Below are positions 1-7,488 of a stretch of DNA of 64,000 nt, in pieces. The stretch spans positions 124,001-188,000 of the forward strand of contig PBIO01000011.1 of the NCBI GenBank assembly GCA_002720865.1, in the 5' to 3' direction. Below the pieces are notes generated by a model. It did no database searches and was not told the origin of the DNA. It saw only the letters and a program-made list of their open reading frames with translations. The DNA is from Halobacteriovorax sp. (lineage in GTDB: Bacteria > Bdellovibrionota > Bacteriovoracia > Bacteriovoracales > Bacteriovoracaceae). Made by a program: the position numbers and the translations under genes. Each line of letters begins with the position of its first letter. Position 1 is the stretch's first letter.

Positions 1-111
1 CATAAGCTAGATCTAGTAAAGCCGGACCTAGAGGAAATAAGAAGAATCTATACCTGTCAGACAGATAAAGTATTTGCGAGATCTTTAGAGCAATACCCTC
101 TGCCTAACTAA
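1..111 (+). CDS. C-terminal end of an unidentified protein (partial)
   Basis: An open frame enters from the left edge and stops at the TAA at 109-111. The 36 visible residues are charged and end in SLEQYPLPN, with no recognisable motif. It runs head-on into the gene at 118-1197 with only six bases between the two stop codons, which supports a real gene end. The function cannot be judged from this fragment. Confidence 0.6.
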   Translation, partial: HKLDLVKPDLEEIRRIYTCQTDKVFARSLEQYPLPN

Positions 112-117
112 AGAAAA

Positions 118-1197
118 TTATAAGTGATCTTTTCCAAAGTCCGTGGTTTTTAAATACTCCACGGCCTTCTTAACTTCCTGAGCCTTTTCTTTAGGCACCA
201 CAAGAACATTATCTTCTGTTGAAACGACCACAAGTCCATTTACATCTATTAAAGAGACAAACTTCCCAGGAGCAAAAACGATATTATCTTTTGCATCCTG
301 AAAAAATGTTCCTTTGGCCTGTCCAGTATAGTTGTCATTTTCTTTTTCTAAGACCGTTTCAAGGGCATCCCAAGAACCCAGATCATTCCAATCAAACTCG
401 GCCGGAATGGTCATCACTTCTTTAGACTTTTCCATGATGGCGTAATCGATAGAATCCTTAGGGATCTTCTCGTAGATTTCACCAGTCTTTTCAAAATCAT
501 TAGCATTCTCTTTTAAATCATTATAGTGAGAGAACATCTCAGGAGCGCAGCTTTCAAATTCCTTTAAGAGCCTTTCAATCGTTCCCACGAACATTCCAGC
601 ATTCCAGAAGTACTCCCCTGAGGCCACATAGTTTTTAGCTGTTTCAAGATCTGGCTTCTCCTTGAATTCTTTAACATCAAAAGAGCTGTCTCTAACTTCT
701 TCCCCTCGATGAATATAGCCAAAGCCCGTATGAGGAAAATTAGGCTTTATACCAATAGTTACAATTTTAGATAGACCAACCGAGAGCTCAGCTGCTTTCT
801 TTAAGGTATCTTTAAAACCGCGATGATTTAAAATCACATGATCACTTGGAACAATGGCCACAACATCAGATTCTGAAGCCCCATTGGCCACTAGGCTCGC
901 AAGACTTAAAAGAATACAGGGTCCTGTATTTCTTCCACTTGGCTCAAAAATAATTCCCTTCGTTCCAATTCGCTCACCGGCAGAATCCTTAACTAGCTGC
1001 TCTTGAGCCTTAACTGTAATGACATAACGATCCTCTGCTCCTACTAAGTCATCAAAGCGAATTAAGGTTTCTTCTAAGAGACTTTTATCGCTAACTAGAG
1101 GAAGATACTGTTTAGGTTTTTTAGTAACTGATGAGGGCCAGAAACGAGTTCCTTGACCACCGGCCATAACAAGACAATATAATTTTGATTCTTTCAT
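118..1197 (-). CDS. manC: Mannose-1-phosphate guanylyltransferase (ManC type)
   Basis: This enzyme makes GDP-mannose from mannose-1-phosphate and GTP in the cytoplasm, the donor for mannose-containing surface glycans. The N-terminus carries the nucleotidyltransferase signature MAGGQGTRFWP followed by KKPKQYLPL. Further family motifs are GFGYI (near residue 160), FKEKPD, FWNAGMF and, near 270, FDWNDLGSW. At 359 residues it has the guanylyltransferase domain only and lacks the C-terminal phosphomannose isomerase domain of long bifunctional ManC proteins. It lies six bases downstream of the SPOR-domain gene, so the two are probably co-transcribed. The GT22 and QTMAN-like genes in this window are plausible consumers of activated mannose, but that link is inferred. 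Confidence 0.93.
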   Translation of the reverse strand: MKESKLYCLVMAGGQGTRFWPSSVTKKPKQYLPLVSDKSLLEETLIRFDDLVGAEDRYVITVKAQEQLVKDSAGERIGTKGIIFEPSGRNTGPCILLSLASLVANGASESDVVAIVPSDHVILNHRGFKDTLKKAAELSVGLSKIVTIGIKPNFPHTGFGYIHRGEEVRDSSFDVKEFKEKPDLETAKNYVASGEYFWNAGMFVGTIERLLKEFESCAPEMFSHYNDLKENANDFEKTGEIYEKIPKDSIDYAIMEKSKEVMTIPAEFDWNDLGSWDALETVLEKENDNYTGQAKGTFFQDAKDNIVFAPGKFVSLIDVNGLVVVSTEDNVLVVPKEKAQEVKKAVEYLKTTDFGKDHL

Positions 1198-1203
1198 ATT
1201 AGG

Positions 1204-1812
1204 TTATTCGAAGCGCCCAATGACATAATCTTGACCACGGAAGAGTTCCATTTCTTTTTTAATATAGGCCTTCGCCTCCTCTATAGAGGAGAATACTCCT
1301 AAACTGGTTCTATACCAAGTCCCTCTGCCGCTAATATCGACCTCATTAATAATCGGGTTATATCCTCGGTATTTAAATCCATTAGCAAATTCTTCAGCTT
1401 CGGATTTAGAGCGATGAGAGCCTAGCTGAATAGTAAACTTTCCCGCAAAATCATCTCCTGAAACCTGAGTTGTTTCATTTCCCTCATCAGCAGCAGGAGT
1501 GGCCTCTACCTTCTCAGGAGCTTCTAACTCTTGCTTAAGTCTCTCTTCAAGGGCCTTATGAGTCTCATCCTTTAACTTCTGAGGATCAACCTGCTCTCGC
1601 TTTTCTATTGTTTTATTAAGCTGCTCTTCTTGGCCAGATAGCATATCCACTTTTGCCCGATCTTCAGGTGTATAACCTGCCTGTAGGTATGAATAGTTTT
1701 TTCCAATCTTTACCCCAAGGACAAATGCCGAAATGGCAATAAGCACCATAAAGATGAAAATTAGGGCAACCTCTTTTTTAGCGAAGACGTAAAGCTTTGT
1801 ATTTTCGTTCAT
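1204..1812 (-). CDS. SPOR-domain inner-membrane protein
   Basis: A 202-residue bitopic protein. A short cytoplasmic N-terminus is followed by one transmembrane helix (about residues 14-33), then a Glu/Lys-rich segment likely to be coiled coil or disordered (about 50-115), then a C-terminal SPOR domain (about 125-200) starting at FTIQLGSH and containing WYRTSLGVFSS. SPOR domains bind glycan strands of septal peptidoglycan lacking stem peptides, so a role at the division site is expected (FtsN/DedD-like architecture). The start is the ATG at 1812. It precedes manC in the same direction with a very short gap. Confidence 0.88.
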   Translation of the reverse strand: MNENTKLYVFAKKEVALIFIFMVLIAISAFVLGVKIGKNYSYLQAGYTPEDRAKVDMLSGQEEQLNKTIEKREQVDPQKLKDETHKALEERLKQELEAPEKVEATPAADEGNETTQVSGDDFAGKFTIQLGSHRSKSEAEEFANGFKYRGYNPIINEVDISGRGTWYRTSLGVFSSIEEAKAYIKKEMELFRGQDYVIGRFE

Positions 1813-1996
1813 ATGATAATTTTAAATTGAACTTATATTTGATGCAAAAAAAAACTGGGATCAAATTTTGCGCAGGTATTCAATTTATAAACCCCTCAAA
1901 TCAGAAGCCCAATAATTCCAACAGAACTACTCAAGAAAGCCGATTTCCAAAGATGCAACTCTCTTTAAGCCCATGAACAAAGGATGGAGAAACAAT

Positions 1997-2182
1997 ATGA
2001 AAAAAACAAACGCCGCAATTATGCTAAGAAATGAAAAAGGCCAAGGAGTTCTTGAGTACGTCATCCTCGCCAGCCTTATAGGAATATTCTGCCTAGCTGC
2101 CGTAAAACAATTTGGGTCAGTCATCAACACAAGAATTAATCACATGCGTAAAACTGTTGTCGAGCAAATCTCAACACAATAA
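1997..2182 (+). CDS. Flp-family type IVb pilin precursor
   Basis: A 61-residue precursor of a small Tad/Flp pilin. I prefer the ATG at 1997 to the upstream ATG at 1973, because GGAG at 1986-1989 sits seven bases before it. The class III prepilin signature is clear: a basic leader ending EKG, predicted cleavage after Gly15, Glu at mature position +5 followed by Tyr (QGVLEY), then a hydrophobic helix. Prepilin peptidase would remove the leader and the mature protein would polymerise into a thin adhesive pilus. It opens the pilus gene cluster that runs to 6377, and its stop codon overlaps an ATG at 2182. Confidence 0.87.
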   Translation: MKKTNAAIMLRNEKGQGVLEYVILASLIGIFCLAAVKQFGSVINTRINHMRKTVVEQISTQ

Positions 2183-2269
2183 TGGTGATCAACTGGATTT
2201 CAACGGCTTCATTTATCTGCATTGTCTTTTTCCAAATCATCCAACTTTTTAAGCAAGGATCTTGTCATC

Positions 2270-3034
2270 ATGAAGAAATCTATAGAGCATTCTCTCAAGT
2301 ATCAACAACCCTGCTTCAAAAAAGAGAAACAGGTCTCAAGAAATTTAAGACTTGTCAGAGAAAAAGTTCAATCAAGTTTACCAAGACAAGCTTTAAGGCA
2401 AAAACCTTTAAACTTAAAGCAGAATCTCTTCCGTAATGAAAATGGACTTTCTCATTTTTCGCTAGTTCTATCGGTGCTAATAATTTCTGCTGGCTATTTA
2501 GTTATCTTAAAAGCTTTAAACGAGAATTTAAGGATAAAGGAGAAAGCAAATCTCCTCCTTTGCCAAAAGGAATATGAGCTCTCCAAAAGATCTTATATAA
2601 AAAGAATGTCACAACTAAATATTGTCATTAAGGCGGCTTTTAATTTACGTTTTATCCCAGTGACCGCCCCTTACGCAACAAAACTACAAGAGGGAGCAAA
2701 AAAAGTTCAGCAGCTTTACCATTTAAGTGAAATTAAAAATCCCTTTGTCTTTAAGCACTGCTCTCCTCTCATTCGTGTTACCTACTTCAAGAACCTTCCC
2801 TACAAGTCTCAAAATAAAGTTCTCCTAAAGCGAAGACTTGATGGAACTGTCCCCGTAAGAAAAGAGAAATGGAACGAAATCATATGGTCAAAAAGAAAAC
2901 GTATTTTTATCAAAAGCCAATTTACTTTAAAAAGCAGGTTTCAAAAAGCACCAGAAGTAGAGCGAAAGCTTTACTCCAAGGAGGCTTTGCGGAGCTGGAG
3001 GGAGTCTTATGGATCCTCCTTTTTATCATCATAG
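2270..3034 (+). CDS. Pilus-locus membrane protein, possibly a divergent pseudopilin
   Basis: The frame encodes about 254 residues from the ATG at 2270 and could extend to a TTG at 2222. Residues 1-55 are basic; then NENG is followed by a hydrophobic helix at about 63-82, resembling a prepilin processing site, although Glu at +5 is missing. The rest is Lys/Arg-rich with no motif I recognise. Its last 166 bases overlap the next gene in another frame, and its first part overlaps an alternative frame from 2182 to 2436 that begins on the pilin stop codon. The position between pilin and TadE-like genes suggests a minor pilin or assembly factor; the exact start and even the full frame are uncertain. 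Confidence 0.5.
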   Translation: MKKSIEHSLKYQQPCFKKEKQVSRNLRLVREKVQSSLPRQALRQKPLNLKQNLFRNENGLSHFSLVLSVLIISAGYLVILKALNENLRIKEKANLLLCQKEYELSKRSYIKRMSQLNIVIKAAFNLRFIPVTAPYATKLQEGAKKVQQLYHLSEIKNPFVFKHCSPLIRVTYFKNLPYKSQNKVLLKRRLDGTVPVRKEKWNEIIWSKRKRIFIKSQFTLKSRFQKAPEVERKLYSKEALRSWRESYGSSFLSS

Positions 3035-3129
3035 CTTCTAGCCTTTGGGGAACCTACCTCACCATTGAAAGAAATAGTTTAAACAACTTAAAAGGATTCG
3101 AAATTGAGTGGAATAAAATTAAGAACTAA
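2869..3129 (+). CDS. TadE-like pseudopilin
   Basis: An 86-residue protein with a basic leader, then a class III prepilin site: cleavage predicted after Gly39, mature start FAELE with Glu at +5, and a hydrophobic helix (LWILLFIIIASSLWG). TadE/TadF pseudopilins have this pattern and are processed like Flp pilin. The mature part is very short, about 47 residues, against about 150 or more in typical TadE. The start is unclear: ATG at 2869 or 2884, both deep inside the preceding gene in another frame. No start codon lies closer to the cleavage site, so a long overlap or a frameshifted product has to be considered. Confidence 0.6.
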   Translation: MERNHMVKKKTYFYQKPIYFKKQVSKSTRSRAKALLQGGFAELEGVLWILLFIIIASSLWGTYLTIERNSLNNLKGFEIEWNKIKN

Positions 3130-3562
3130 AAAGATTTCCCCCTTAAAAATGGAGCGCTTTAAGTGGATCTGCATTCTACTTCTTTCTCATATTATCATTG
3201 CCATGCTAAATCTTGACCCTCCCACTGTGATCAATGAAGATGCTGCAACGCCTAGACCTGGTCATACTAGGCTTCAACTACAAATAAAAAGTAAAGTTCC
3301 CGTTTTAAAGCAAAAAATTAAAATTACTCTACTCACTAAAGATCTAGATCTTATCTCCAGAGAGGCCATCATTTTAAAGAGGCTTGGAAATGAGGATTCT
3401 ATCGACAGTTCCGGGGATCTCTATTTAGTCGAAATCCCTGAAACTGACTTAAACAATTTGGTTGAATTTAGAACAAAAAAACTTATCGCCTATCCCTCAT
3501 CGAAAAAGATTCTCACTAAGAAATCTAAACAAAGGAAAACAAACTATGAAATTTACTTTTAG
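3104..3562 (+). CDS. Tad-locus membrane-anchored protein, CpaB/RcpC position
   Basis: A 152-residue protein starting at the TTG at 3104, which has AAAGGA seven bases upstream; the ATG at 3149 is the alternative. A transmembrane helix near residues 19-35 anchors an extracytoplasmic region. In Tad loci, CpaB/RcpC (which stabilises the secretin) lies just before the secretin gene, and the segment ITLLTKDLDLISREAIIL vaguely resembles the CpaB beta-rich region. I cannot see a SAF domain, and the protein is about half the usual CpaB length, so this is a positional guess. It overlaps the preceding gene by 26 bases. Confidence 0.5.
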   Translation: MSGIKLRTKKISPLKMERFKWICILLLSHIIIAMLNLDPPTVINEDAATPRPGHTRLQLQIKSKVPVLKQKIKITLLTKDLDLISREAIILKRLGNEDSIDSSGDLYLVEIPETDLNNLVEFRTKKLIAYPSSKKILTKKSKQRKTNYEIYF

Positions 3563-3875
3563 TATCGGTCTTCTCATCATTTTTTATCTTATTCCCATTG
3601 AGGCTAAGGAGGTGATTCTCTTTTCTTATCACCCCTCTCAATCACAGATGAGTCAAACTCTTAAGAAAATCATGCATGAAAATATGGATTTTCCAGAAGA
3701 ACTTGTGGAGTTCATAGAAAGTGAAGAGCCCTGCAAAAGAAAAGAAGTTTCAGCGGCTCATATCTGCATAAAAGAAAATGGTGAGATGGACTTTCCCATC
3801 ATTTATACAGAAACAATGAAAGAAACCCTTGGTGTATTTTGGAGTGAATTTAAAGATGAACTTAAAGAAAAATAA
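3546..3875 (+). CDS. Small exported protein of the pilus locus
   Basis: A 109-residue protein starting at the ATG at 3546, nine bases after an AAAGGA motif, rather than at the upstream in-frame start at 3462. It has a Sec signal peptide ending near IEAKE. The mature part contains two Cys residues (EPCKRKE and HICIK) that could form a disulphide, and the segment DFPIIYTE. I do not recognise the family. It is tightly packed between the CpaB-position gene (17-base overlap) and the secretin gene (20-base overlap), so a role in pilus assembly is likely. Confidence 0.6.
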   Translation: MKFTFSIGLLIIFYLIPIEAKEVILFSYHPSQSQMSQTLKKIMHENMDFPEELVEFIESEEPCKRKEVSAAHICIKENGEMDFPIIYTETMKETLGVFWSEFKDELKEK

Positions 3876-5400
3876 GAGCCCGGATACTAAAAAGCATCAG
3901 GGCCTAAAAACTATATTTAAAGATTGGGCTTACTTATCTGGATGGATAGCAAACTTAGGAGTTGTTCCCTTATTGTTGTTTGCGGCCTTTCTTTTCTTAC
4001 CAGCATTTGTTTTTTTGCGGGCTCTTCTATTTTTTGTAACACGAGTATTTGAAACCATTTTAATTCTCCTTCAACGAATACAGCTGTGCGAACTTCGTAG
4101 AATCAAGTATTTACCGAGAATGCTCACATCTGTCAAAGCTTTAACTTTGGGAATTATACTCGCCTCAAGCGCTCATGCCCAGGACGGTTCCATTTCTATT
4201 AAAAAACAAAGCCTTATCCTCAGCATTGGGGAAGTTAAGGAGCTTCACCTCCCGAAACTGGAAAGGTTCACCATTGGCAACAATGACTCACTGTCCCATA
4301 AATTTTATCAAAAAAGAAAGAGTCTTCTCCTAAAAGGAAAAAAGCTAGGCCTATCTGAATTACATGTATGGAAGCAAAATGGAGAACATTTAATTTACCA
4401 GATCTATATTCTTTCTAAGGCCAATCAACTCAAGCTCTTAAGTCTAACTGAGTCTATTTTGAATATGGGACTCAATGTTCAGAATAAAGGACCTTGGCTT
4501 CTCTTAAGTGGAGAGCTAGAGCGAGTTACCCATTATAACCAACTTTTAAAGATTCTAAGGGCCAATAAAGAAAAGCTTCAACTTCAAATCAGCCTTAGCC
4601 CAGTCTTAAAAAAGAGACTTCTCTCTGAAGTTATAAAAGCTCTTTTTGACGATCATATCAGCGACTTTAAATGCCTCTTTAAAAATATTGAATTCATTTG
4701 TCATCTGAGTGACGGCAGAAGTCCTTCCCCGGAGCTTAAGAATTATTTAGAAAGTAAGTACGCTGTTAAGTTTATAAAACACAGAGCTCAGCATAGAGAA
4801 AATAATTATCGTCTTAAAATCAAAATAATCCAATTGGAGTCCACCGAAGCTGAGGCAGCAGGTTTTGGTCTTAACCAATTGTCTGGAAGCCTAAAAGGAA
4901 TTTTTGATCAGGGCTGGCAAACTCTATATGAACAAAACAAAGTCCTTTTAAAAGATCATGGAGTTGAAGCGGGACTTTTGGCAGAGCCTGTTATGCTCGC
5001 TAGACCTAATAAAAAGATGATGATTCAGGTTGGATCAGAGATCCCCTATCAATCAACCAGTACAGAGGGTCAAACCACAACTGACTTCAAGTTTGCCGGG
5101 CTAAGATTAAAGCTTCTTCTTGAAAAAGAAGGTGACGGGTTTCTTTTAAACTATACCGCTGAGATAACAAAACCAGGAAGCTCCGGAGAAATTAGCGGTA
5201 GTAAAGAGTCTGCATCTGCGAGAATTTCAGCAGGTATTCCAATAGAGCTTTTTGAAATTAGTTTTCAAACTGATGCCCTTAATAAAGAGAGTCTTCCCCT
5301 TGCCAATAAAATACCCCTCTTCGGGAGAATTTTTTCAAATAATCAGCAATCTAAAAGCTATAAGAAGATAACAGGTCTCGTTTTCATGGAGAAAATATAA
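3856..5400 (+). CDS. Tad/type II-like secretin (RcpA/CpaC) with N-terminal membrane extension
   Basis: A 514-residue outer-membrane secretin, the pore through which the Flp pilus leaves the cell. Residues 110-190 match the pilus-formation N-terminal domain of RcpA/CpaC (SILS-type beta strands around LILSIGEVKEL). The C-terminal third (about 320-514) is the secretin barrel, with VGSEIPYQS, FKFAGLRLKLLLE and LPLANKIPLFGRIF. Unusually, residues 1-88 form an extension with two hydrophobic helices (about 30-52 and 54-73) placed before what looks like the normal signal peptide (residues 89-108, ending SSAHAQ). A later start at the ATG at 4120 would give an ordinary secretin, so the extension may be a separate coupled peptide. 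The stop overlaps the tadA start (TAATG). Confidence 0.82.
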   Translation: MNLKKNKSPDTKKHQGLKTIFKDWAYLSGWIANLGVVPLLLFAAFLFLPAFVFLRALLFFVTRVFETILILLQRIQLCELRRIKYLPRMLTSVKALTLGIILASSAHAQDGSISIKKQSLILSIGEVKELHLPKLERFTIGNNDSLSHKFYQKRKSLLLKGKKLGLSELHVWKQNGEHLIYQIYILSKANQLKLLSLTESILNMGLNVQNKGPWLLLSGELERVTHYNQLLKILRANKEKLQLQISLSPVLKKRLLSEVIKALFDDHISDFKCLFKNIEFICHLSDGRSPSPELKNYLESKYAVKFIKHRAQHRENNYRLKIKIIQLESTEAEAAGFGLNQLSGSLKGIFDQGWQTLYEQNKVLLKDHGVEAGLLAEPVMLARPNKKMMIQVGSEIPYQSTSTEGQTTTDFKFAGLRLKLLLEKEGDGFLLNYTAEITKPGSSGEISGSKESASARISAGIPIELFEISFQTDALNKESLPLANKIPLFGRIFSNNQQSKSYKKITGLVFMEKI

Positions 5401-6377
5401 TGAAAAACTCTGCCCTTGAAGATTTTTATACGGAAGTTAATCAAAATCGCTCAGCCCTTCTTTTTAAAGACTTTAAGTCCTCCTGGAGTTTTTTGGGACT
5501 TAATCCAGAATACTTGGAAAAGGAGTCCTGTGAAAAATGGTACAAAGATGTTTTTCAATATAATTTTTTACTCCGTATAGTTCAAAATAATGATGCAAAT
5601 GAAATCTTTATTCATGAAGAGTCTAGTCTAAGCGATGAAGATTTATTATATGCATTAGAGAATATTGCCCTGGTTTATAATCAAAGCTGGAACACGAGGT
5701 TCCCCTACCTCTCAACAAAGGTTAAATTATTAAATCAAAGTTTTAGATTAACCCTTATCCACCCGCATATAATTTCAGAATCAAGACCTAGAGCTTTTCT
5801 TAGGCGTCACAAAACTGACCCACTCCCTTTAAATAATTATACTCATCATCCCCTTTTAAAAGAGTTTATAAGTTCCAAGAAAAATATTCTTATTTCTGGA
5901 AGCACGGGTTCAGGAAAAACAACGCTTGCCCAAAGTTTACTCTCTTCCTGTGATAAAAATGAACATTTAGTGATCCTTGAGGATACTCATGAGTTAAATG
6001 TAGAGCAAAAAAAATGCACCCATTTTTTAAGCAATGAGAAAAATTCTCTTGTTGATTTTTGCTCTTATGCCCTTCGAATCAGCCCCGACCGGATTATTTT
6101 AGGTGAACTAAGAGGAGAAGAAGTTTTACCCCTGACTTTAGCTATGAACACCGGTCATAACGGTTTTATAAGCACTATCCACTCAAATGATGCTATCGGT
6201 GCTCTTCATCGATTAAAAACCTTACTCGAGTTTTTCTCTCCAAAAACAAAAACTGGATTCCAGTTAATCTGTCAAAATATAGATGTGGTTATTCATATGG
6301 AGAACAAAAAGATAGCAGAAATCATTCAGATCATTGGCATTGACGGTGAGCAGCCAATATTCAAAAAGGTTTTTTAA
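5400..6377 (+). CDS. tadA: TadA/CpaF-type pilus assembly ATPase
   Basis: A 325-residue secretion ATPase that powers Flp pilus extrusion. It has Walker A GSTGSGKTT (from residue 167), an Asp box EDTHEL near 194, a Walker B-like RIILGELRGEE near 231 and the His box GHNGFISTIHSND near 252. These are the diagnostic motifs of the TadA/VirB11 family. The N-terminal domain is shorter than in many CpaF proteins, which are often over 400 residues. Translation is probably coupled to the secretin gene through the TAATG overlap at 5398. It ends convergently with lysC, sharing four bases. Confidence 0.92.
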   Translation: MKNSALEDFYTEVNQNRSALLFKDFKSSWSFLGLNPEYLEKESCEKWYKDVFQYNFLLRIVQNNDANEIFIHEESSLSDEDLLYALENIALVYNQSWNTRFPYLSTKVKLLNQSFRLTLIHPHIISESRPRAFLRRHKTDPLPLNNYTHHPLLKEFISSKKNILISGSTGSGKTTLAQSLLSSCDKNEHLVILEDTHELNVEQKKCTHFLSNEKNSLVDFCSYALRISPDRIILGELRGEEVLPLTLAMNTGHNGFISTIHSNDAIGALHRLKTLLEFFSPKTKTGFQLICQNIDVVIHMENKKIAEIIQIIGIDGEQPIFKKVF

Positions 6378-7471
6378 TAATGCGAGAGTACAAGCTTATG
6401 AAGTTCACTAAGAGCTTCATCAAGTTTTTCATCTTCAACTAGAAAGCTTTGACTTACAGGAGACTCTCCCACTTTTTTATAAGGAAGATCTAATGTTCCT
6501 AGCTCAGTTCCCACAAGAGAAAGAAGATTTCCTTCGCTATTTTTAAGAAAGCTTAAACCACGAGGTCCAACTTTTCTCTCACAGTTACCATGGATACGAG
6601 TTCCCCCGGCCTTTGGATCAAGTGTTGAGCCAACGAAGACTGGAATATTTTTTCTTTTGGCCGGAAATAATGTTTTAGGATAAAGAACCTTTGCCCCTAA
6701 AAGAGCGAGAGTTGACGCCTCCTCATAGGAAAGCTCTCCAATAAATCTGGTATTATCAATAAGCCTAGGATCAAAAGTCGCCACTCCGGCCACATCGGTC
6801 CAGATCTGAACTTCATTGGCACCGATGGCCTCTCCGATAAGAGTTGCCGAATAGTCAGAGCCTTCTCTACCTAAAGTTGTATTTCTTCCTTTTTCATCGG
6901 TTCCTATAAAACCTTGAGTGACTATAATCGTGTCGCTGGCCAGGTCCGGGATAAGTTCTTTTTCCACGGCGGATTTAATTTGGTCAACCTGTGCAACAGC
7001 TGCGCAAAAAGTAGAGTCAGTTTTAATAAACCGCCTAGCATCTTTTAGGATTACTTTTTTCTTTGTTTTTGATTGAAGGAGCTTAGAAAAAAGAAAACTG
7101 CTCATTCTCTCACCAAGACAATAGAGAGAATCCATATCTTCTTTTGAGTAGTCTTTCTTTTGAGCAATTTCTTTAACAAGCACTCTGGCCTCTTTTAAGA
7201 TCTCTCCTAAATAGGCTTTGTTCTCTGGAAGGTCTTCAATATCAGAGCAGATTTCGCAGTGGCGTTTTTCTAGTAGATCAACGAGACCAAGAGACTCAGA
7301 TACAAGCCCCTCTTTTGCCGTTCCAGCAATTAGCTCCAGTTCATTCGTGGTATTTTTTGTGGCCGAAACGACCACAACAGAAAGCGCTTCTTCAGCACAA
7401 ATAAGATCAGCACAGCGATTCATTGCGACGGCATCTTTAACAGAAGATCCACCAAATTTTGCTACTTTCAA
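6374..7471 (-). CDS. lysC: Aspartate kinase, short form
   Basis: Phosphorylates aspartate in the first step of lysine, threonine and methionine synthesis, and of diaminopimelate for peptidoglycan. The N-terminus KFGGSSV is the kinase signature. FIGTDEKGRNTTLGREGSD (near 195-215) and IWTDVAGVATFDPR (near 230) match the LysC/ThrA class. At 365 residues it is about 80 shorter than E. coli LysC: after the kinase domain only about 70 residues remain, enough for one degenerate ACT-like unit instead of two. Feedback regulation may therefore differ. The start is a TTG at 7471 with GAGGGA upstream. It follows ettA by 17 bases on the same strand. Confidence 0.9.
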   Translation of the reverse strand: MKVAKFGGSSVKDAVAMNRCADLICAEEALSVVVVSATKNTTNELELIAGTAKEGLVSESLGLVDLLEKRHCEICSDIEDLPENKAYLGEILKEARVLVKEIAQKKDYSKEDMDSLYCLGERMSSFLFSKLLQSKTKKKVILKDARRFIKTDSTFCAAVAQVDQIKSAVEKELIPDLASDTIIVTQGFIGTDEKGRNTTLGREGSDYSATLIGEAIGANEVQIWTDVAGVATFDPRLIDNTRFIGELSYEEASTLALLGAKVLYPKTLFPAKRKNIPVFVGSTLDPKAGGTRIHGNCERKVGPRGLSFLKNSEGNLLSLVGTELGTLDLPYKKVGESPVSQSFLVEDEKLDEALSELHKLVLSHY

Positions 7472-7488
7472 ACTTCCCTCGAGGTTTC

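Noticed and set aside
2182-2436. 84-residue frame beginning on the pilin stop codon (TAATG) with a hydrophobic N-terminus
   Set aside because: Most of its length overlaps the longer frame at 2270-3034 and its C-terminal half looks like an out-of-frame copy of that gene. I kept the longer frame but list the conflict as a finding.
6374-7471. Frameshift as the reason for the short aspartokinase
   Set aside because: The frame is open to a clean stop and immediately meets the convergent tadA end, so there is no room for lost ACT-domain sequence downstream.
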